Shown: positions 45,904 to 55,580, numbered from the stretch's first letter. The stretch is DNA of 64,000 nucleotides from Pseudomonas oryzihabitans (GCF_006384975.1 NZ_CP021645.1:4430001-4494000); one strand, 5' to 3'. Notes: generated by a model not told the origin, from the letters alone. Made by a program: numbers and translations.

Positions 45904-46725
45904 ATGCGCCGTATCCTTCCCCTCGCGGGCCTGTCCTTAAGTCTGCTGCTGGTCGCCTGCCAGACCGTCAACACCACTTCGGGTGGCGCGGTCGGGGTGC
46001 AGCGCAAGCAATACATGTTCAGCATGTTGTCCGAGCAACAAGTCAATCAGATGTACGCCCAGTCCTATGCCAAGACGGTGAGCGAAGCCAAGGCGGCGGG
46101 CAAGCTGGCCAACGACAGCGCCGACGGCAAGCGCGTCGCCGCCATCGCCAAGCGGCTGATCCCGCAGACCGCGGCCTTCCGCCCGGATGCGGTGAACTGG
46201 GACTGGCAGGTGAATCTGGTCGAGAGTGATGAGCTCAACGCCAACTGCGGGCCGGGCGGCAAGATCTTCGTCTACAGCGGGCTCATCGATCAGCTCAAGC
46301 TGACCGACGACGAACTGGCCGCGGTGATGGGCCACGAGATCGCCCACGCCTTGCGCGAGCACAGCCGCGAGCAGATGTCGCGGGCCTATGCCATCCAGAT
46401 GGGCGAGAACCTCGGGGGCTCCCTGCTGGGCCTTGGCCAGGGGGGCATGCAGCTGGCGGACCAGGTGTCCCAGGTGGCCCTGACCCTGCCGTTCAGCCGC
46501 GGCAACGAGAACGAGGCCGATCTGATCGGCCTGGAACTGGCGGCCCGCGCCGGCTACAACCCCAACGCCGCCATCACCCTCTGGCAGAAGATGGCCCAGG
46601 CCAGCCAGGGTAAGCAGCCGGCGGAATTCCTCAGCACCCACCCCTCGGACGCCAATCGCACCAAGGCCTTGCAGGCGGCGATTCCCAAGGTGATGCCGCT
46701 GTACGAGGCGGCGAAGAAGGGCTGA
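45904..46725 (+). CDS. M48 family metalloprotease lipoprotein
   Basis: The 273-residue protein has a lipoprotein signal (LAGLSLSLLLVACQT) and the zinc motif HEIAHALREH (HExxH), with the downstream third ligand in NENEADLIGLELAARAGYNP. This is the architecture of LoiP/YcaL/BepA-type outer-membrane quality-control proteases; it lacks the TPR domain of BepA, so it is closest to LoiP/YggG in layout. It would act in the periplasm on misassembled outer-membrane proteins. It appears monocistronic. Confidence 0.9.
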   Translation: MRRILPLAGLSLSLLLVACQTVNTTSGGAVGVQRKQYMFSMLSEQQVNQMYAQSYAKTVSEAKAAGKLANDSADGKRVAAIAKRLIPQTAAFRPDAVNWDWQVNLVESDELNANCGPGGKIFVYSGLIDQLKLTDDELAAVMGHEIAHALREHSREQMSRAYAIQMGENLGGSLLGLGQGGMQLADQVSQVALTLPFSRGNENEADLIGLELAARAGYNPNAAITLWQKMAQASQGKQPAEFLSTHPSDANRTKALQAAIPKVMPLYEAAKKG

Positions 46726-46752
46726 GGTCTTTTGCTCCTGGGGCTGGGGGAT

Positions 46753-46790
46753 CCCTCACCCCAACCCTCTCCCGGAGGGAGAGGGGGCTG
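46753..46790. repeat. Dispersed intergenic palindrome, copy 1
   Basis: The core reads CCCTCACCCCAACCCTCTCC and then CGGAGGGAGAGGGGG. The inner inverted repeat CCCTCTCCC/GGGAGAGGG forms a hairpin. It lies between the M48 protease gene and the convergent rsmC gene; near-identical copies occur at 51829 and 59289. Confidence 0.9.
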
Positions 46791-46891
46791 CTTTGGTGCA
46801 GGGGGGCACCACTGCTCGGGTTCAACTGCGACTTGTCTACGGCTGCTGCTGGAGATTGGGTTGAGCGCAGCGAAGCCCAACATTGCCCGGG

Positions 46892-47893
46892 CTAGCGCCG
46901 CCGTGCGCTATAGACCTTGAAGCCGTCGCGCTCGGCCAGGGTGCGGCAATTGCCGAAGGCGGCCTCGATCAGCGGTGGATAGCGCAGGAAGCTGTTGGCC
47001 ACCAGGCGCAGCTCGCCGCCGGGCCGCAGGTGGCGTACGGCTTCGGCGAGCAAGGTTTCGGTGGTGCGGTAGTCGGTCTTCACGCCGCTGTGGAAGGGCG
47101 GATTGCTGACGATGGCGGCCAGCCCGGTGGGCGCCGCGGCGATGCCGTCCCCGGCGCTTACCGTTCCGGCCAGGCCATTGGCTGCCAGGGTCTGGCGACT
47201 GCTGGCGACGGCGAAGGCGTCCACGTCCAGGAGGTGCAGGGTGCTGGCGGGATAGCGTCGGGCCAGGGCCGCGCCGACCACGCCGGCGCCGCAACCGAAG
47301 TCCAGCACCGTGCCCTCGGGTAGAGCCTCCAGATGCTCCAGCAGCAGCGCCGTGCCCACGTCCAGCCGACCGTGGCTGAACACGCCCGGCAGGCTGAGGA
47401 TGTCCAATTCCAGGCCGGCTTGCGCCAGGCGCTGGCGTTGCAGCCAGGCCTCCGGGCGCGGGTCGGCTTCGCTGCGCGGCCCCTGCACTAGCCATAGCTG
47501 GCAATGCCGGGCGCTGTCGAGCTTGCTGGCCGGGCCGAAGGCGCCCAGTTGGCGGGCAGCGCGCTCGATGCCGGCTTTCTTCTCACCCACCAGATAGAGG
47601 TGGCCATCGGCGGGCAGCCGGCGGGTCAGGGCGGTGAGCAGGAAGTCGGTGGCTTCGCGGGATTTGGGCAAGAACAGCACGGCGCCAGCGAAGTCGCCCG
47701 GTGGCGGCTCGATGCCGAAGTGGCTGCGCTCTGGATAGCGCTTGGCCAGGTAGTCCGCCTCGCCGGCATGCCAACTCCAGCCCCGTGCCGCGGGCAGGGC
47801 GCCGAGCAGATCGTCGGCCGGTAGCCCGGCCAGCAGCAAGGCGCCGCCGAAGCGCTCGGGGTGACGGAGAAGGACTTCGCTGCGCGGATCCAT
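46892..47893 (-). CDS. rsmC: 16S rRNA (guanine1207-N2)-methyltransferase RsmC
   Basis: The 333-residue protein has the two-lobed RsmC layout: a degenerate N-terminal methyltransferase-like half and a C-terminal catalytic half with [18 protein letters not shown] (SAM binding) and [19 protein letters not shown] (the NPPF amino-methyltransferase motif). RsmC methylates G1207 in 30S subunits. It is downstream of hprA by 28 bp on the same strand. Confidence in the exact family is good; the paralogue RlmG is similar but longer. Confidence 0.88.
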   Translation of the reverse strand: MDPRSEVLLRHPERFGGALLLAGLPADDLLGALPAARGWSWHAGEADYLAKRYPERSHFGIEPPPGDFAGAVLFLPKSREATDFLLTALTRRLPADGHLYLVGEKKAGIERAARQLGAFGPASKLDSARHCQLWLVQGPRSEADPRPEAWLQRQRLAQAGLELDILSLPGVFSHGRLDVGTALLLEHLEALPEGTVLDFGCGAGVVGAALARRYPASTLHLLDVDAFAVASSRQTLAANGLAGTVSAGDGIAAAPTGLAAIVSNPPFHSGVKTDYRTTETLLAEAVRHLRPGGELRLVANSFLRYPPLIEAAFGNCRTLAERDGFKVYSARRR

Positions 47894-47921
47894 GGGGCTA
47901 CCTGGCGAAAAAGCGCGAACT

Positions 47922-48881
47922 TTAGCAGACCACCCGCTGCGGTGTGCCGGCGAAATGGCCGCGGGCGTTTTCAGTGAGCTGGGCGACGATGCGCTGGCGG
48001 GCCTCGCGGCTGCCCCAGGCGTTGTGCGGCGTGACGATCAGCCGCGGAATGTCGCCGGCCAGCAGCGGATTGCCCTCGCGCGGGGGTTCCACCGTGAGCA
48101 CGTCGGTGGCGGCGCCGCCCAGGTGGCCGCGTCTGAGGCAATCGGCCAGGGCCTGTTCGTCGACGATGCCGCCGCGTGCGGTGTTGACCAGGAAGGCGGT
48201 GGGCTTCATCGCCGCCAGTTCGGCGGCCCCGAGCAGGCCACGGGTCTGCTCGGTGAGCGGGCAGTGCAGGGTCAGGGCGTCCACCTGCGGCAGTAACTCG
48301 GCCAGCGGCAGACTACCCGGGCGCGCCGGCCGGCCGGGCAACTGGCCCACCAGGGTTCGCATGCCGAAGGCTTCGGCCAGGCGCTGCACCGCGCTGCCCA
48401 ATTCGCCCAGGCCGAGCAGGCCGAGGGTCTTGCCCTCCAGTTCGACGATGGGGTGATCCAGCAGGCAGAAGCGACTGGCGCTCTGCCAGCGGCCGGCGCG
48501 CACGTCCGCCTGGTAGTCCGGCAGTCGCGTCGCCAGGGCCAGCAGCAGGGCCAGGGTGTGCTGGGCGACGGCAGGCGTGCCATAGCCCTGGCAGTTGCAG
48601 ACCCGCACGCCCTGGGCGCGGGCCGCTTCCAGGTCGATGTTGTTGGTGCCGGTAGCGGTCACCAGGACCAGTTCCAGCGCCGGGCAGGCGGCCAGGACCG
48701 CAGCGTCCAGCACCACCTTGTTGACGATGGCTACCTGCGCCCCGGCCAGCCGAGCGGCCACCTCCGCCGGTGCCGTGGCGTCATGCAGCTCAAGTTCATC
48801 GAACACGGCGCGCAGTGGAGCCAGATCCAGATCACCCAGGTCGAGGGAGGCATAGTCGAGGAACACGGCGCGAACGGGCAT
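47922..48881 (-). CDS. hprA: D-2-hydroxyacid dehydrogenase (glycerate dehydrogenase/hydroxypyruvate reductase type)
   Basis: The 319-residue protein starts [20 protein letters not shown] (ATG 48881 with GGAG upstream). The NAD-binding motif is [20 protein letters not shown]. The catalytic Arg lies in [13 protein letters not shown], the Glu region is in [14 protein letters not shown], and the His in [13 protein letters not shown]. It probably reduces hydroxypyruvate or glyoxylate using NADH. The hprA assignment rests on length and on being upstream of rsmC as I recall for P. aeruginosa; other D-hydroxyacid substrates are possible. Frame extension to 49244 is rejected because it overlaps acpH antisense. 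Confidence 0.85.
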   Translation of the reverse strand: MPVRAVFLDYASLDLGDLDLAPLRAVFDELELHDATAPAEVAARLAGAQVAIVNKVVLDAAVLAACPALELVLVTATGTNNIDLEAARAQGVRVCNCQGYGTPAVAQHTLALLLALATRLPDYQADVRAGRWQSASRFCLLDHPIVELEGKTLGLLGLGELGSAVQRLAEAFGMRTLVGQLPGRPARPGSLPLAELLPQVDALTLHCPLTEQTRGLLGAAELAAMKPTAFLVNTARGGIVDEQALADCLRRGHLGGAATDVLTVEPPREGNPLLAGDIPRLIVTPHNAWGSREARQRIVAQLTENARGHFAGTPQRVVC

Positions 48882-48977
48882 GACGACTCCAGCGTGAGCG
48901 AAAGGATGGAGTCCGAGCCTAGCAGCCGCGGGTCGTCCAGGAAAACCGGCGGGGTTGGGCTGGGGTATGCTGGAGGG

Positions 48978-49568
48978 ATGAATTATCTCGCTCATCTGCA
49001 CCTCGGCGGGCCTGGCCGCGAGGATCGACTCGGCAGCCTCTATGGCGATTTCGTCAAGGGCTCGCCGGATGCCTGGCCGGCAGGCATCGCCGCTGGCATC
49101 CGCCTGCATCGGCGCATCGACGTCTATACCGATGACCATCCCCAGGTGGCCCAGGCCAAGGCGCGCCTGCCCGCGGCGCGGCGGCGGGTGGCCGGGCTGC
49201 TGGTGGATGTGTTCTTCGATCACTGCCTGGCGCGGCTCTGGCACGATTACGCCGACCAGTCCCTACCGAGTTTCGTCGCGGACTGCTATCGGACCCTGCT
49301 CGACGAGCCGGAGCTACCGCCACGCCTGGCCCGCATCGCTCCCGTGATGGCGCGCCAGGACTGGCTCGGCAGCTACCGGGACTTCGCCGTGCTGGAGCGG
49401 GTGGTGGAGGGCATGGCGCGGCGGCTGTCGCGACCGGAACTACTGGCCGGGGCCTTCGCCGAACTGGAGGCCGCCTATGACGGCCTGCTGGACGACTTCC
49501 GCCGCTTCTATCCGCAGCTACAGGTCTTCGCCGCGGCCGAGCGCGCGGCGGCGCGGCTGATCGGCTGA
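48978..49568 (+). CDS. acpH: Acyl carrier protein phosphodiesterase
   Basis: The 196-residue protein closely follows E. coli AcpH (MNYLAHLHLGG, GSLYGDFVKGSPDAWP, GIRLHRRIDVYTDDHPQV, LLVDVFFDHCLARLW). It removes the phosphopantetheine group from holo-ACP; HD-type metal residues are visible in LHRRIDVYTD and FFDHCLARLW. The start at 48978 has GGAGGG three bases upstream. Its last 61 bp overlap the 3' end of the convergent olsA gene. Confidence 0.93.
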   Translation: MNYLAHLHLGGPGREDRLGSLYGDFVKGSPDAWPAGIAAGIRLHRRIDVYTDDHPQVAQAKARLPAARRRVAGLLVDVFFDHCLARLWHDYADQSLPSFVADCYRTLLDEPELPPRLARIAPVMARQDWLGSYRDFAVLERVVEGMARRLSRPELLAGAFAELEAAYDGLLDDFRRFYPQLQVFAAAERAAARLIG

Positions 49569-50308
49569 ATCCCCAGCCGCTCGGCGATGGCCGCCTGGCA
49601 CTGACCGGCCAGCACCTGGCGCGGTCGGTCCTGGCATGCCACGGGCGGCAGGAATTCGATCCTCAGGGTGGTGCCGCCGTTGTCCAGCAGCCGGCGCAGG
49701 TGGCTGACCAGATCATCGTCGCCGATGAAGGCCGCGCCCTGGTCGCGGATGCCGTCACGCCAATAGCTCAGCGCTACGGGTTGCAGCGGGGTGCCGGTGG
49801 CGATGGCCGGGCTCAGTAGGCGACCGTGGAAGGTCCTGAGCTGGCTGCCGTCGGTGGTGGTGCCCTCGGGAAAGAGCGCCAGTGACAGCCCCGAGGTCAG
49901 CCGGTGCGTCAGGGCTTCGCTCAAGACATCGCCGCGTTCGGCGCCACGCTGGATGAACAGGGTACCGGCCTGACGGGTCAGCCAGCCGGCGAAGGGCCAG
50001 TCCGCCACCTCCGCCTTGGACAGGAAGCTCAGCGGCCGCAGACTGCCGAGACCGACGATGTCGAGCCAGGACACATGGTTGGCTAGCCACAGGTGGGTGC
50101 CCTGGGGCGGCGCGCCGTGAACCTCCAGCCGCAGGCGCAACGCGCGGCTCAGGGCCTGGAAGAAGCGTCGGGTCAGGTGCTGGCGCACTACCAGGCAGGG
50201 GTGGCGGGTGAGGGCCGTCGCCAGCGCCACCGTGAGGGCGAACAGTGCCCCCAGCAGTAGCGCAGCGAGCACCGGCAGCAAACGAATGGCGAGGCGCACG
50301 CGCCTCAT
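49508..50308 (-). CDS. olsA: Lyso-ornithine lipid O-acyltransferase
   Basis: OlsA adds the second acyl chain to lyso-ornithine lipid. The 266-residue PlsC-family protein has one or two N-terminal hydrophobic helices, block [10 protein letters not shown] (HxxxxD) in LANHVSWLD, and block [12 protein letters not shown]. Pairing with olsB upstream (ATGA overlap) supports this role; on its own the sequence would also fit a general 1-acylglycerol-3-phosphate acyltransferase. The C-terminal 20 codons overlap the end of acpH on the other strand. Confidence 0.88.
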   Translation of the reverse strand: MRRVRLAIRLLPVLAALLLGALFALTVALATALTRHPCLVVRQHLTRRFFQALSRALRLRLEVHGAPPQGTHLWLANHVSWLDIVGLGSLRPLSFLSKAEVADWPFAGWLTRQAGTLFIQRGAERGDVLSEALTHRLTSGLSLALFPEGTTTDGSQLRTFHGRLLSPAIATGTPLQPVALSYWRDGIRDQGAAFIGDDDLVSHLRRLLDNGGTTLRIEFLPPVACQDRPRQVLAGQCQAAIAERLGIQPISRAAARSAAAKTCSCG

Positions 50309-51033
50309 ACCGCGGCCTTGAAGTGACGCGCGTAGCGCGGGCAGAGGTCTTCGCGCTGCAGCAGGATGAAGACATCGGCCACGCCGAACTCGGGGTCCCA
50401 GCAGGGCGCGCCGCAGACCTGGGCACCCAGGCGCAGATAAGCCTTGAGCAAGGGCGGCAACTGCACCACCAGGTTGTCCGGTACGGCGACGAAGGGCAGC
50501 GGGCGGCGCGGCGTGGCACGGATCGCCGGGGTGCGCTCGTCACGCGCGGCCTGGCGCAGCAGGGCGGCGGCCTGCAAGCCGCCGTCGGACATGGGCACGC
50601 TGGCGCAACCCATCAGGTAGCGATAGCCGCCGCTGTCCATGATCTCGGCCAATTCGGCCCAGAGCAGGGCGATGGCCGCGCCGGTACGGTGCCCGTTGGC
50701 GACGCAGGTGCGACCGATTTCCAGGATCGGCCCTTGCAGCTCGTCCAGGCCGTCCAGCTGGAATTCGCTTTCGCTGTAGAGTCTGCCGACCTGAGTCCGG
50801 CGCCGCCCATCGAGCAGGCGCGTGGTGGCGATCAGCTCGCCGCTGCGCAGATCGCGCACGCCCAGGTGCAGGCAGTGGGAATCGAAGGCGTCCTGGTCGA
50901 GGTTGTCGGCGAAATGCACCCCATAGGTACTGCCGAACACGGTTGCTCGCAGGTGCTGGGCGGCGCGGATGTCGGCCGCGGTCGACAGGCGTTCGGCGCG
51001 GAGAGCGGGCGGTGCGGACACGGGACTCGGCAT
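50305..51033 (-). CDS. olsB: L-ornithine N-alpha-acyltransferase
   Basis: OlsB makes lyso-ornithine lipid from ornithine and 3-hydroxyacyl-ACP, a phosphorus-free membrane lipid often induced by phosphate limitation. The 242-residue GNAT-type protein has [53 protein letters not shown] and [10 protein letters not shown], all typical of OlsB. The start at 51033 has AGGAG seven bases upstream; a frame from 51063 is less likely. It is the first gene of the olsBA pair. No PhoB box was identified with confidence upstream. Confidence 0.92.
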   Translation of the reverse strand: MPSPVSAPPALRAERLSTAADIRAAQHLRATVFGSTYGVHFADNLDQDAFDSHCLHLGVRDLRSGELIATTRLLDGRRRTQVGRLYSESEFQLDGLDELQGPILEIGRTCVANGHRTGAAIALLWAELAEIMDSGGYRYLMGCASVPMSDGGLQAAALLRQAARDERTPAIRATPRRPLPFVAVPDNLVVQLPPLLKAYLRLGAQVCGAPCWDPEFGVADVFILLQREDLCPRYARHFKAAV

Positions 51034-51258
51034 GGCAGGGCTCCTGCAACGGGTGTGCAGCAAACCCTAGGTAGCCGGCATGACAGCGCCGTGAAGCCGC
51101 TATGGCGATTGTGTGACGAGCGGTCGGTCACGGTTGCAGGGACGCCGTTCGGATGCCTCATCGCGCCACTGGGCTGACCGAACGCATTCGCAATTGCTAG
51201 GTTGGACGCGTAGACTGATGCGTCAATCCTATTTTTTCCCAGCATGAAGGTTCTGGCC

Positions 51259-51744
51259 ATGCAGATCGCGGCGAACACGGCGGTATCCATCGACTACACC
51301 CTGACCAACGACGCCGGTGAAGTCATCGACAGCTCCGCTGGCGGTGCCCCGCTGGTCTACCTGCAAGGCGCGGGTAACATCATTCCTGGCTTGGAGCGTG
51401 CCCTCAGCGGCAAGCAGGCCGGTGACGAACTCAAGGTCGCCATCGAGCCGGAAGACGCCTACGGCGAATACAGCCCCGAGCTGGTCGCCACCCTGGGCAA
51501 GGAAATGTTCGAAGGCGTGGACGAGCTGGAAGTGGGCATGCAGTTCCATGCCTCCGGCCCGGACGGCGCCATGCAGATCGTCACCGTGCGTGACATCGAC
51601 GGCGACCAGGTCACCGTCGACGGCAACCATCCCCTGGCTGGCCAGCGCCTGAACTTCGCCGTCAAGGTGGTCAACGTGCGTGCCGCCAGCGACGAAGAGA
51701 TCTCCCACGGCCATATCCATGGCGAAGGTGGTCACCACCACTAA
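51259..51744 (+). CDS. SlyD-like FKBP-type peptidyl-prolyl isomerase
   Basis: The 161-residue protein has the FKBP domain interrupted by an insert-in-flap module as in SlyD: VSIDYTLTNDAGEVIDSS, LVYLQGAGNIIPGLERAL, EPEDAYGEYSPELV and DGNHPLAGQRLNFAVKVV. It ends in a His-rich tail (HGHIHGEGGHHH), which can bind nickel or other metals. It is a cytoplasmic folding helper. Starts at 51244 and 51259 are both possible; the second has AAGG at good spacing and the conserved MQIAANTAVSIDY. Confidence 0.93.
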   Translation: MQIAANTAVSIDYTLTNDAGEVIDSSAGGAPLVYLQGAGNIIPGLERALSGKQAGDELKVAIEPEDAYGEYSPELVATLGKEMFEGVDELEVGMQFHASGPDGAMQIVTVRDIDGDQVTVDGNHPLAGQRLNFAVKVVNVRAASDEEISHGHIHGEGGHHH

Positions 51745-51762
51745 GTCTGGCGACAGGCTTCC

Positions 51763-51806
51763 ACGACGCCCGTGTCCGGTCTTGCCGGCACGGGCGTCGT
51801 CGTTTC
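51763..51806 (+). terminator. Intrinsic terminator after the FKBP gene
   Basis: ACGACGCCCGTG pairs with CACGGGCGTCGT; an inner CCGG/CCGG pairing extends the hairpin, and CGTTTC follows. It starts 19 bp beyond the stop codon. Confidence 0.75.
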
Positions 51807-51828
51807 TGGACGGTATGAGTTCGGGCGG

Positions 51829-51865
51829 CCCTCACCCCAACCCTCTCCCGGGGGAGAGGGGGCTG
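51829..51865. repeat. Dispersed intergenic palindrome, copy 2
   Basis: Same element as at 46753 (CCCTCACCCCAACCC, then CTCCCGGGGGAGAGG), with a 1-base shorter loop. It lies in the gap between two convergent genes, the FKBP gene and the lactonase. Confidence 0.9.
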
Positions 51866-51965
51866 AAGAGCCTCTCTTGGGTTTCGGGTAACGCGTGGAA
51901 AGCGCTGCGCGGTTTTCCACCCTACCGATAGGCCGTCATCCGGCCTTTCGTCCCCGCGATTGCAC

Positions 51966-52757
51966 TCAGGCGTAGTAGTCGGGCGCCTGCCGGAATTCCG
52001 GCCAGGCATCGGGGTCGTGCCCGGTCACCACTCGCGCCCCGGTCTTTTCCGCGAGCTGTCGCAGTTTCTGCACCGAATGCACGGTATCGATGGTCGACGA
52101 GAGGAAGCCCGGCAGGGCCTTTTCGTCCCAGTGATCGGTGGTGTAGGCGGCGTCGATGGTGAGCAGTAACGGTCCGCTCTCGGGCAGCCGGACCAGCATC
52201 GACTGGTGGCCGGGCGAGTGCCCCGGGGTGAACACCGTGGTCAGCACGCCGTCGCCATAGAGGTCGTAGAAGTCGTCGGCGTGGCCATTGAGGAAGGACC
52301 ACTTGAGTCCGGGCTTGTCGAAGTCCTTGCGGATGTAGCCGCCCGCGGCGAACCAATCCGGGGCGAAGGCGTATTGGTACTCCAGGCGCTGCACGATATG
52401 GGTGGCGTTGGGGAAGCGACCGATGGCGCCGGTATGGTCGAGGTGCAGGTGGGATTGCAGTACGTAGCGCACGTCTTCCGGACGGATACCGATGCGCTTG
52501 AGCTGGTCGACGCAGCCCATGTCAGGCGCCAGGACCGGCTGGTAGATGTCGCAGATGCTGCCCCAGTGGCCACGGGGATCGGTCGCCACCTCGATGGCAT
52601 TGCCGCCGTCGATGATGGTATGACCCTGGGGATGGGTCAGCACGTAGAAGGGCACCGGGATTTCGTAGTCGGCGCCATTACCCTGGTTCATCTTGATGTT
52701 ATGGACCTTGCACCTCAGGGATCCCGATTGGAACATGTAGAGTCGGATATCCGTCAT
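51966..52757 (-). CDS. BlcC/AttM-like lactonase (gamma-butyrolactone or N-acyl-homoserine lactone hydrolase)
   Basis: The 263-residue metallo-beta-lactamase-fold protein has the di-zinc motif HLHLDH (His103, His105, Asp107, His108), then HSPGHQSMLV, TIDAAYT and the C-terminal VTGHDPDAWPEF. It resembles Agrobacterium BlcC (AttM) through its whole length, including the N-terminal MTDIRLYM and GNAIEVATDPRGHWG, as I recall that sequence. BlcC opens gamma-butyrolactone to 4-hydroxybutyrate and can also hydrolyse N-acyl-homoserine lactones. It is the last of three genes (alcohol dehydrogenase, aldehyde dehydrogenase, lactonase) in one orientation, 134 bp after the aldehyde dehydrogenase. The genes around it point to the lactone catabolic role. 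Confidence 0.92.
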   Translation of the reverse strand: MTDIRLYMFQSGSLRCKVHNIKMNQGNGADYEIPVPFYVLTHPQGHTIIDGGNAIEVATDPRGHWGSICDIYQPVLAPDMGCVDQLKRIGIRPEDVRYVLQSHLHLDHTGAIGRFPNATHIVQRLEYQYAFAPDWFAAGGYIRKDFDKPGLKWSFLNGHADDFYDLYGDGVLTTVFTPGHSPGHQSMLVRLPESGPLLLTIDAAYTTDHWDEKALPGFLSSTIDTVHSVQKLRQLAEKTGARVVTGHDPDAWPEFRQAPDYYA

Positions 52758-52891
52758 GGTTCATTCCTTCTTGGTAGCTCTTGTTGTCGGAAGGTCGCCG
52801 CGAAACGGACGGCGAACCAGGTGGTGCCTGCCCACCGCCTATCGCGGCAGGTCGCGCGCGGGCCGTTCCCCGCGCCTTGCAGTTCTAACGG

Positions 52892-54340
52892 CTAGACGCC
52901 CAGGCAGAGGTACTTGATCTCCAGGTAGTCCTCGATGCCGTACTTGGAGCCTTCACGGCCCAGGCCCGAAGCCTTGACGCCGCCGAAGGGGGCGACTTCG
53001 TTGGAAATCAGGCCGGTGTTGATGCCGACCATGCCGTACTCCAGCGCCTCGGCCACGCGGAACACGCGGGACAGGTCGCGGGCATAGAAGTAGGAGGCCA
53101 GGCCGAACTCGGTGTCGTTGGCCAGCTCGATGACCTCGGCCTCGTCCTTGAAGCGGAACAGCGGCGCCAGCGGGCCGAAGGTCTCTTCCTTGGACACCTT
53201 GGCGCTCTTGGGCACGTCGGCGAGGATGGTCGGCTCGAAATAGCTGCCGCCATTGGCGTGGGCCTTGCCACCAGCGATGACCTTGGCGCCCTGGCTCACG
53301 GCGTCGTCGATGTGCTCCTGGACCTTGGCGGCGGCCTTGGTATCGATCAGCGGGCCGATGGTCACGCCTTCCTCCAAGCCGTTACCGACCTTGAGCTTGG
53401 CCACGGCGGCCTTGAACTTCTCGGCGAAGGCCTCGTAGACCCCGTCCTGGATGTAGAGGCGGTTGACGCAAACGCAGGTCTGGCCGGCATTGCGGTACTT
53501 GGAGGCGATGGCGCCTTCCACGGCCTTGTCCAGGTCGGCGTCGTCGAAGACGATGAAGGGCGCGTTGCCGCCCAGCTCCAGCGACAGCTTCTTGATGGTC
53601 GGCGCGCTCTGTTCCATCAGCTTGGCACCGATCTCGGTGGAGCCGGTGAAGGACAGCTTGCGCACGATGGGGCTCTCGGTCAGCTCGGCACCGATCTCGG
53701 TGGCGGAACCAGTGACCACGCTCAGCACGCCCTTGGGAATGCCGGCGCGCTCGGCCAGCTCGGCCAGGGCCAGCGCCGAATACGGGGTCTGGCTGGCGGG
53801 CTTGATGACCATGGTGCAACCGGCGGCCAGGGCCGGCCCAGCTTTACGGGTGATCATCGCGGTGGGGAAGTTCCACGGCGTGATGGCGGCGGTGACGCCG
53901 ATGGGCTGCTTGATCACCAGGATGCGCTTGTCGGCCTGGTGGCCGGGGATGGTGTCGCCATAGATGCGCTTGGCTTCCTCGGCGAACCACTCGATGAAGG
54001 AGGCGGCATAGGCGATTTCGCCCTTGGCTTCGGCCAGCGGCTTGCCCTGCTCCAGGGTCATCAGGCGGCCCAGGTCGTCCTGGTTCTCGATCAGCAGTTC
54101 GTACCAGCGACGCAGCTTGGCCGAGCGCTCCTTGGCGGTCAGGGCACGCCAGGCCGGCAGGGCGCGGTTGGCGGCGTCGATGGCGCGCTTGGTCTCGGCG
54201 CGGCCGAGCTTGGGAATGGTGCCCAGGGTCTCGCCGGTGGCGGGGTTGTCCACGCTGACGGTGGCGCCGCTGTCGGCGTCGATCCAGGCACCGTCGACAT
54301 AGGCTTGCTGGCGAAACAGGGAAGCATCTTTGAGCTGCAT
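52892..54340 (-). CDS. Succinate-semialdehyde dehydrogenase, NAD(P)+-dependent
   Basis: The 482-residue protein has the length of E. coli GabD. It shows the glutamate general base in LELGGNAPFIVFDDADLD, the catalytic cysteine in NAGQTCVCVNRLY, and the NAD-binding region FTGSTEIGAKLMEQ. Closely related enzymes oxidise succinate semialdehyde to succinate; glutarate semialdehyde is the main alternative. Here the neighbouring alcohol dehydrogenase and lactonase suggest that it receives succinate semialdehyde from 4-hydroxybutyrate. It corresponds to BlcA of Agrobacterium in role. The gene lies 51 bp after the alcohol dehydrogenase. Confidence 0.92.
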   Translation of the reverse strand: MQLKDASLFRQQAYVDGAWIDADSGATVSVDNPATGETLGTIPKLGRAETKRAIDAANRALPAWRALTAKERSAKLRRWYELLIENQDDLGRLMTLEQGKPLAEAKGEIAYAASFIEWFAEEAKRIYGDTIPGHQADKRILVIKQPIGVTAAITPWNFPTAMITRKAGPALAAGCTMVIKPASQTPYSALALAELAERAGIPKGVLSVVTGSATEIGAELTESPIVRKLSFTGSTEIGAKLMEQSAPTIKKLSLELGGNAPFIVFDDADLDKAVEGAIASKYRNAGQTCVCVNRLYIQDGVYEAFAEKFKAAVAKLKVGNGLEEGVTIGPLIDTKAAAKVQEHIDDAVSQGAKVIAGGKAHANGGSYFEPTILADVPKSAKVSKEETFGPLAPLFRFKDEAEVIELANDTEFGLASYFYARDLSRVFRVAEALEYGMVGINTGLISNEVAPFGGVKASGLGREGSKYGIEDYLEIKYLCLGV

Positions 54341-54391
54341 TAGGGGCTCCTTGGCAAGGGACGAGCGGGCGGCACGGGGCCGCCGACGGCA

Positions 54392-55540
54392 TCAATAGGC
54401 AGCGCGATAGATCTGCTCGATGTCGCTCACGCTGAGCTTGCGCGGGTTGTTGCGCATCAGGCGGTCGATCTTGCTGGCCTCCTCGGCCATGGCTGGAATG
54501 GCCTCTTCCGGCACCGCGAAGTCGCGCATTCCCTTGGGGATCTCCACGGCGGCGCACAGGGCGCGCATGGCCGCCACCGCCACCTCCGCGGCCTCCCGGT
54601 CGGACAGGCCGGTCACCGTCTCGCCCATGGCCTCGGCGATGTCGCGGAAGCGCTCCAGGCAAGCCAGCTTGTTCCAGGCCATTACGTGGGGCAGCAGCAG
54701 CGCATTGCTCACCCCATGGGCGATGTTGAAACGTCCGCCCAGGGGATAGGCCAGGGCATGCACGGCGGCGACCCCGGCATTGCCGAAGGCCATGCCGGCC
54801 ATCAGGCTGGCGTTGGCCATGTCTTCACGAGCCTGCAGGTGGTCGGGATTGGCATAGGCCTTGGGCAGGGCCTGGCTGATCAGGCGGATCGCGCCGAGGG
54901 CCAGGGCATCGGTGATCGCCGAGGCGTTCAGCGACAGATAGGCCTCGATGGCATGCACCAGGGCGTCGACGCCACTGGCCGCCGTTACCCCGCGCGGGCA
55001 GGTCAGGGTCATCAGCGGAGAGACCAGGGCCACGTCGGGCAGCAGGAAATCCGAGGCTATGCCTTTCTTGAGGTGGGCCTGCTTGTCGGACAGCACCGCG
55101 ACGTTGGTCACCTCGGAACCGGTCCCGGCGGTGGTGGGAATGGCGATCAGCGGCGGACCCTTGCGCTTGACCTGATCGGTGCCGAACAGCGTTTCGAGCG
55201 GGCCGTCATGGTTGACGTAAGCGGCAACGCTCTTGGCGATGTCGATGGCGCTGCCGCCGCCGACCCCGATCAGGCCGTCGTAGCCGCCCTCGCGATAGAC
55301 CTGGGTGCAGTCCTCGGCGATGGCGATCTCCGGTTCGGGCTGGACCCGGTCGTAGACCCCGTAGCCACGGCCCTCCAGGCGCTGGATCACGTGCTCGACC
55401 GTGCCCGAGCGCAACAGAACGGCATCGGTGACGATCAGCGGATGGTGGATGTTCAGGCGGCTCAATTCGAGCGGCAGACGGTCCAGTGCATCGGTGCCGG
55501 TCAGCAACCGGCCGGCGATACGGAAGGCGGAAAGGGACAT
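54392..55540 (-). CDS. Iron-containing alcohol dehydrogenase, candidate 4-hydroxybutyrate dehydrogenase
   Basis: The 382-residue protein belongs to the group III (iron-type) alcohol dehydrogenases. NAD-binding is shown by GVGGGSAIDIAKSVA and PTTAGTGSEVTN. Metal ligands are in SGVDALVHAIEAYLS and in VAAVHALAYPLGGRFNIAHG. In Agrobacterium BlcB has this enzyme class and interconverts 4-hydroxybutyrate and succinate semialdehyde. The start chosen is the ATG at 55540 (MSLSAFRIAGRLLTGTDAL); the frame is open further upstream to 55675, but that part crosses the promoter described below and is not conserved. It is the first gene of the operon. Confidence 0.88.
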   Translation of the reverse strand: MSLSAFRIAGRLLTGTDALDRLPLELSRLNIHHPLIVTDAVLLRSGTVEHVIQRLEGRGYGVYDRVQPEPEIAIAEDCTQVYREGGYDGLIGVGGGSAIDIAKSVAAYVNHDGPLETLFGTDQVKRKGPPLIAIPTTAGTGSEVTNVAVLSDKQAHLKKGIASDFLLPDVALVSPLMTLTCPRGVTAASGVDALVHAIEAYLSLNASAITDALALGAIRLISQALPKAYANPDHLQAREDMANASLMAGMAFGNAGVAAVHALAYPLGGRFNIAHGVSNALLLPHVMAWNKLACLERFRDIAEAMGETVTGLSDREAAEVAVAAMRALCAAVEIPKGMRDFAVPEEAIPAMAEEASKIDRLMRNNPRKLSVSDIEQIYRAAY

Positions 55541-55580
55541 GGGATACCTGCTTGTTCTTGTGGGTGGTCTCCCGGTCATA

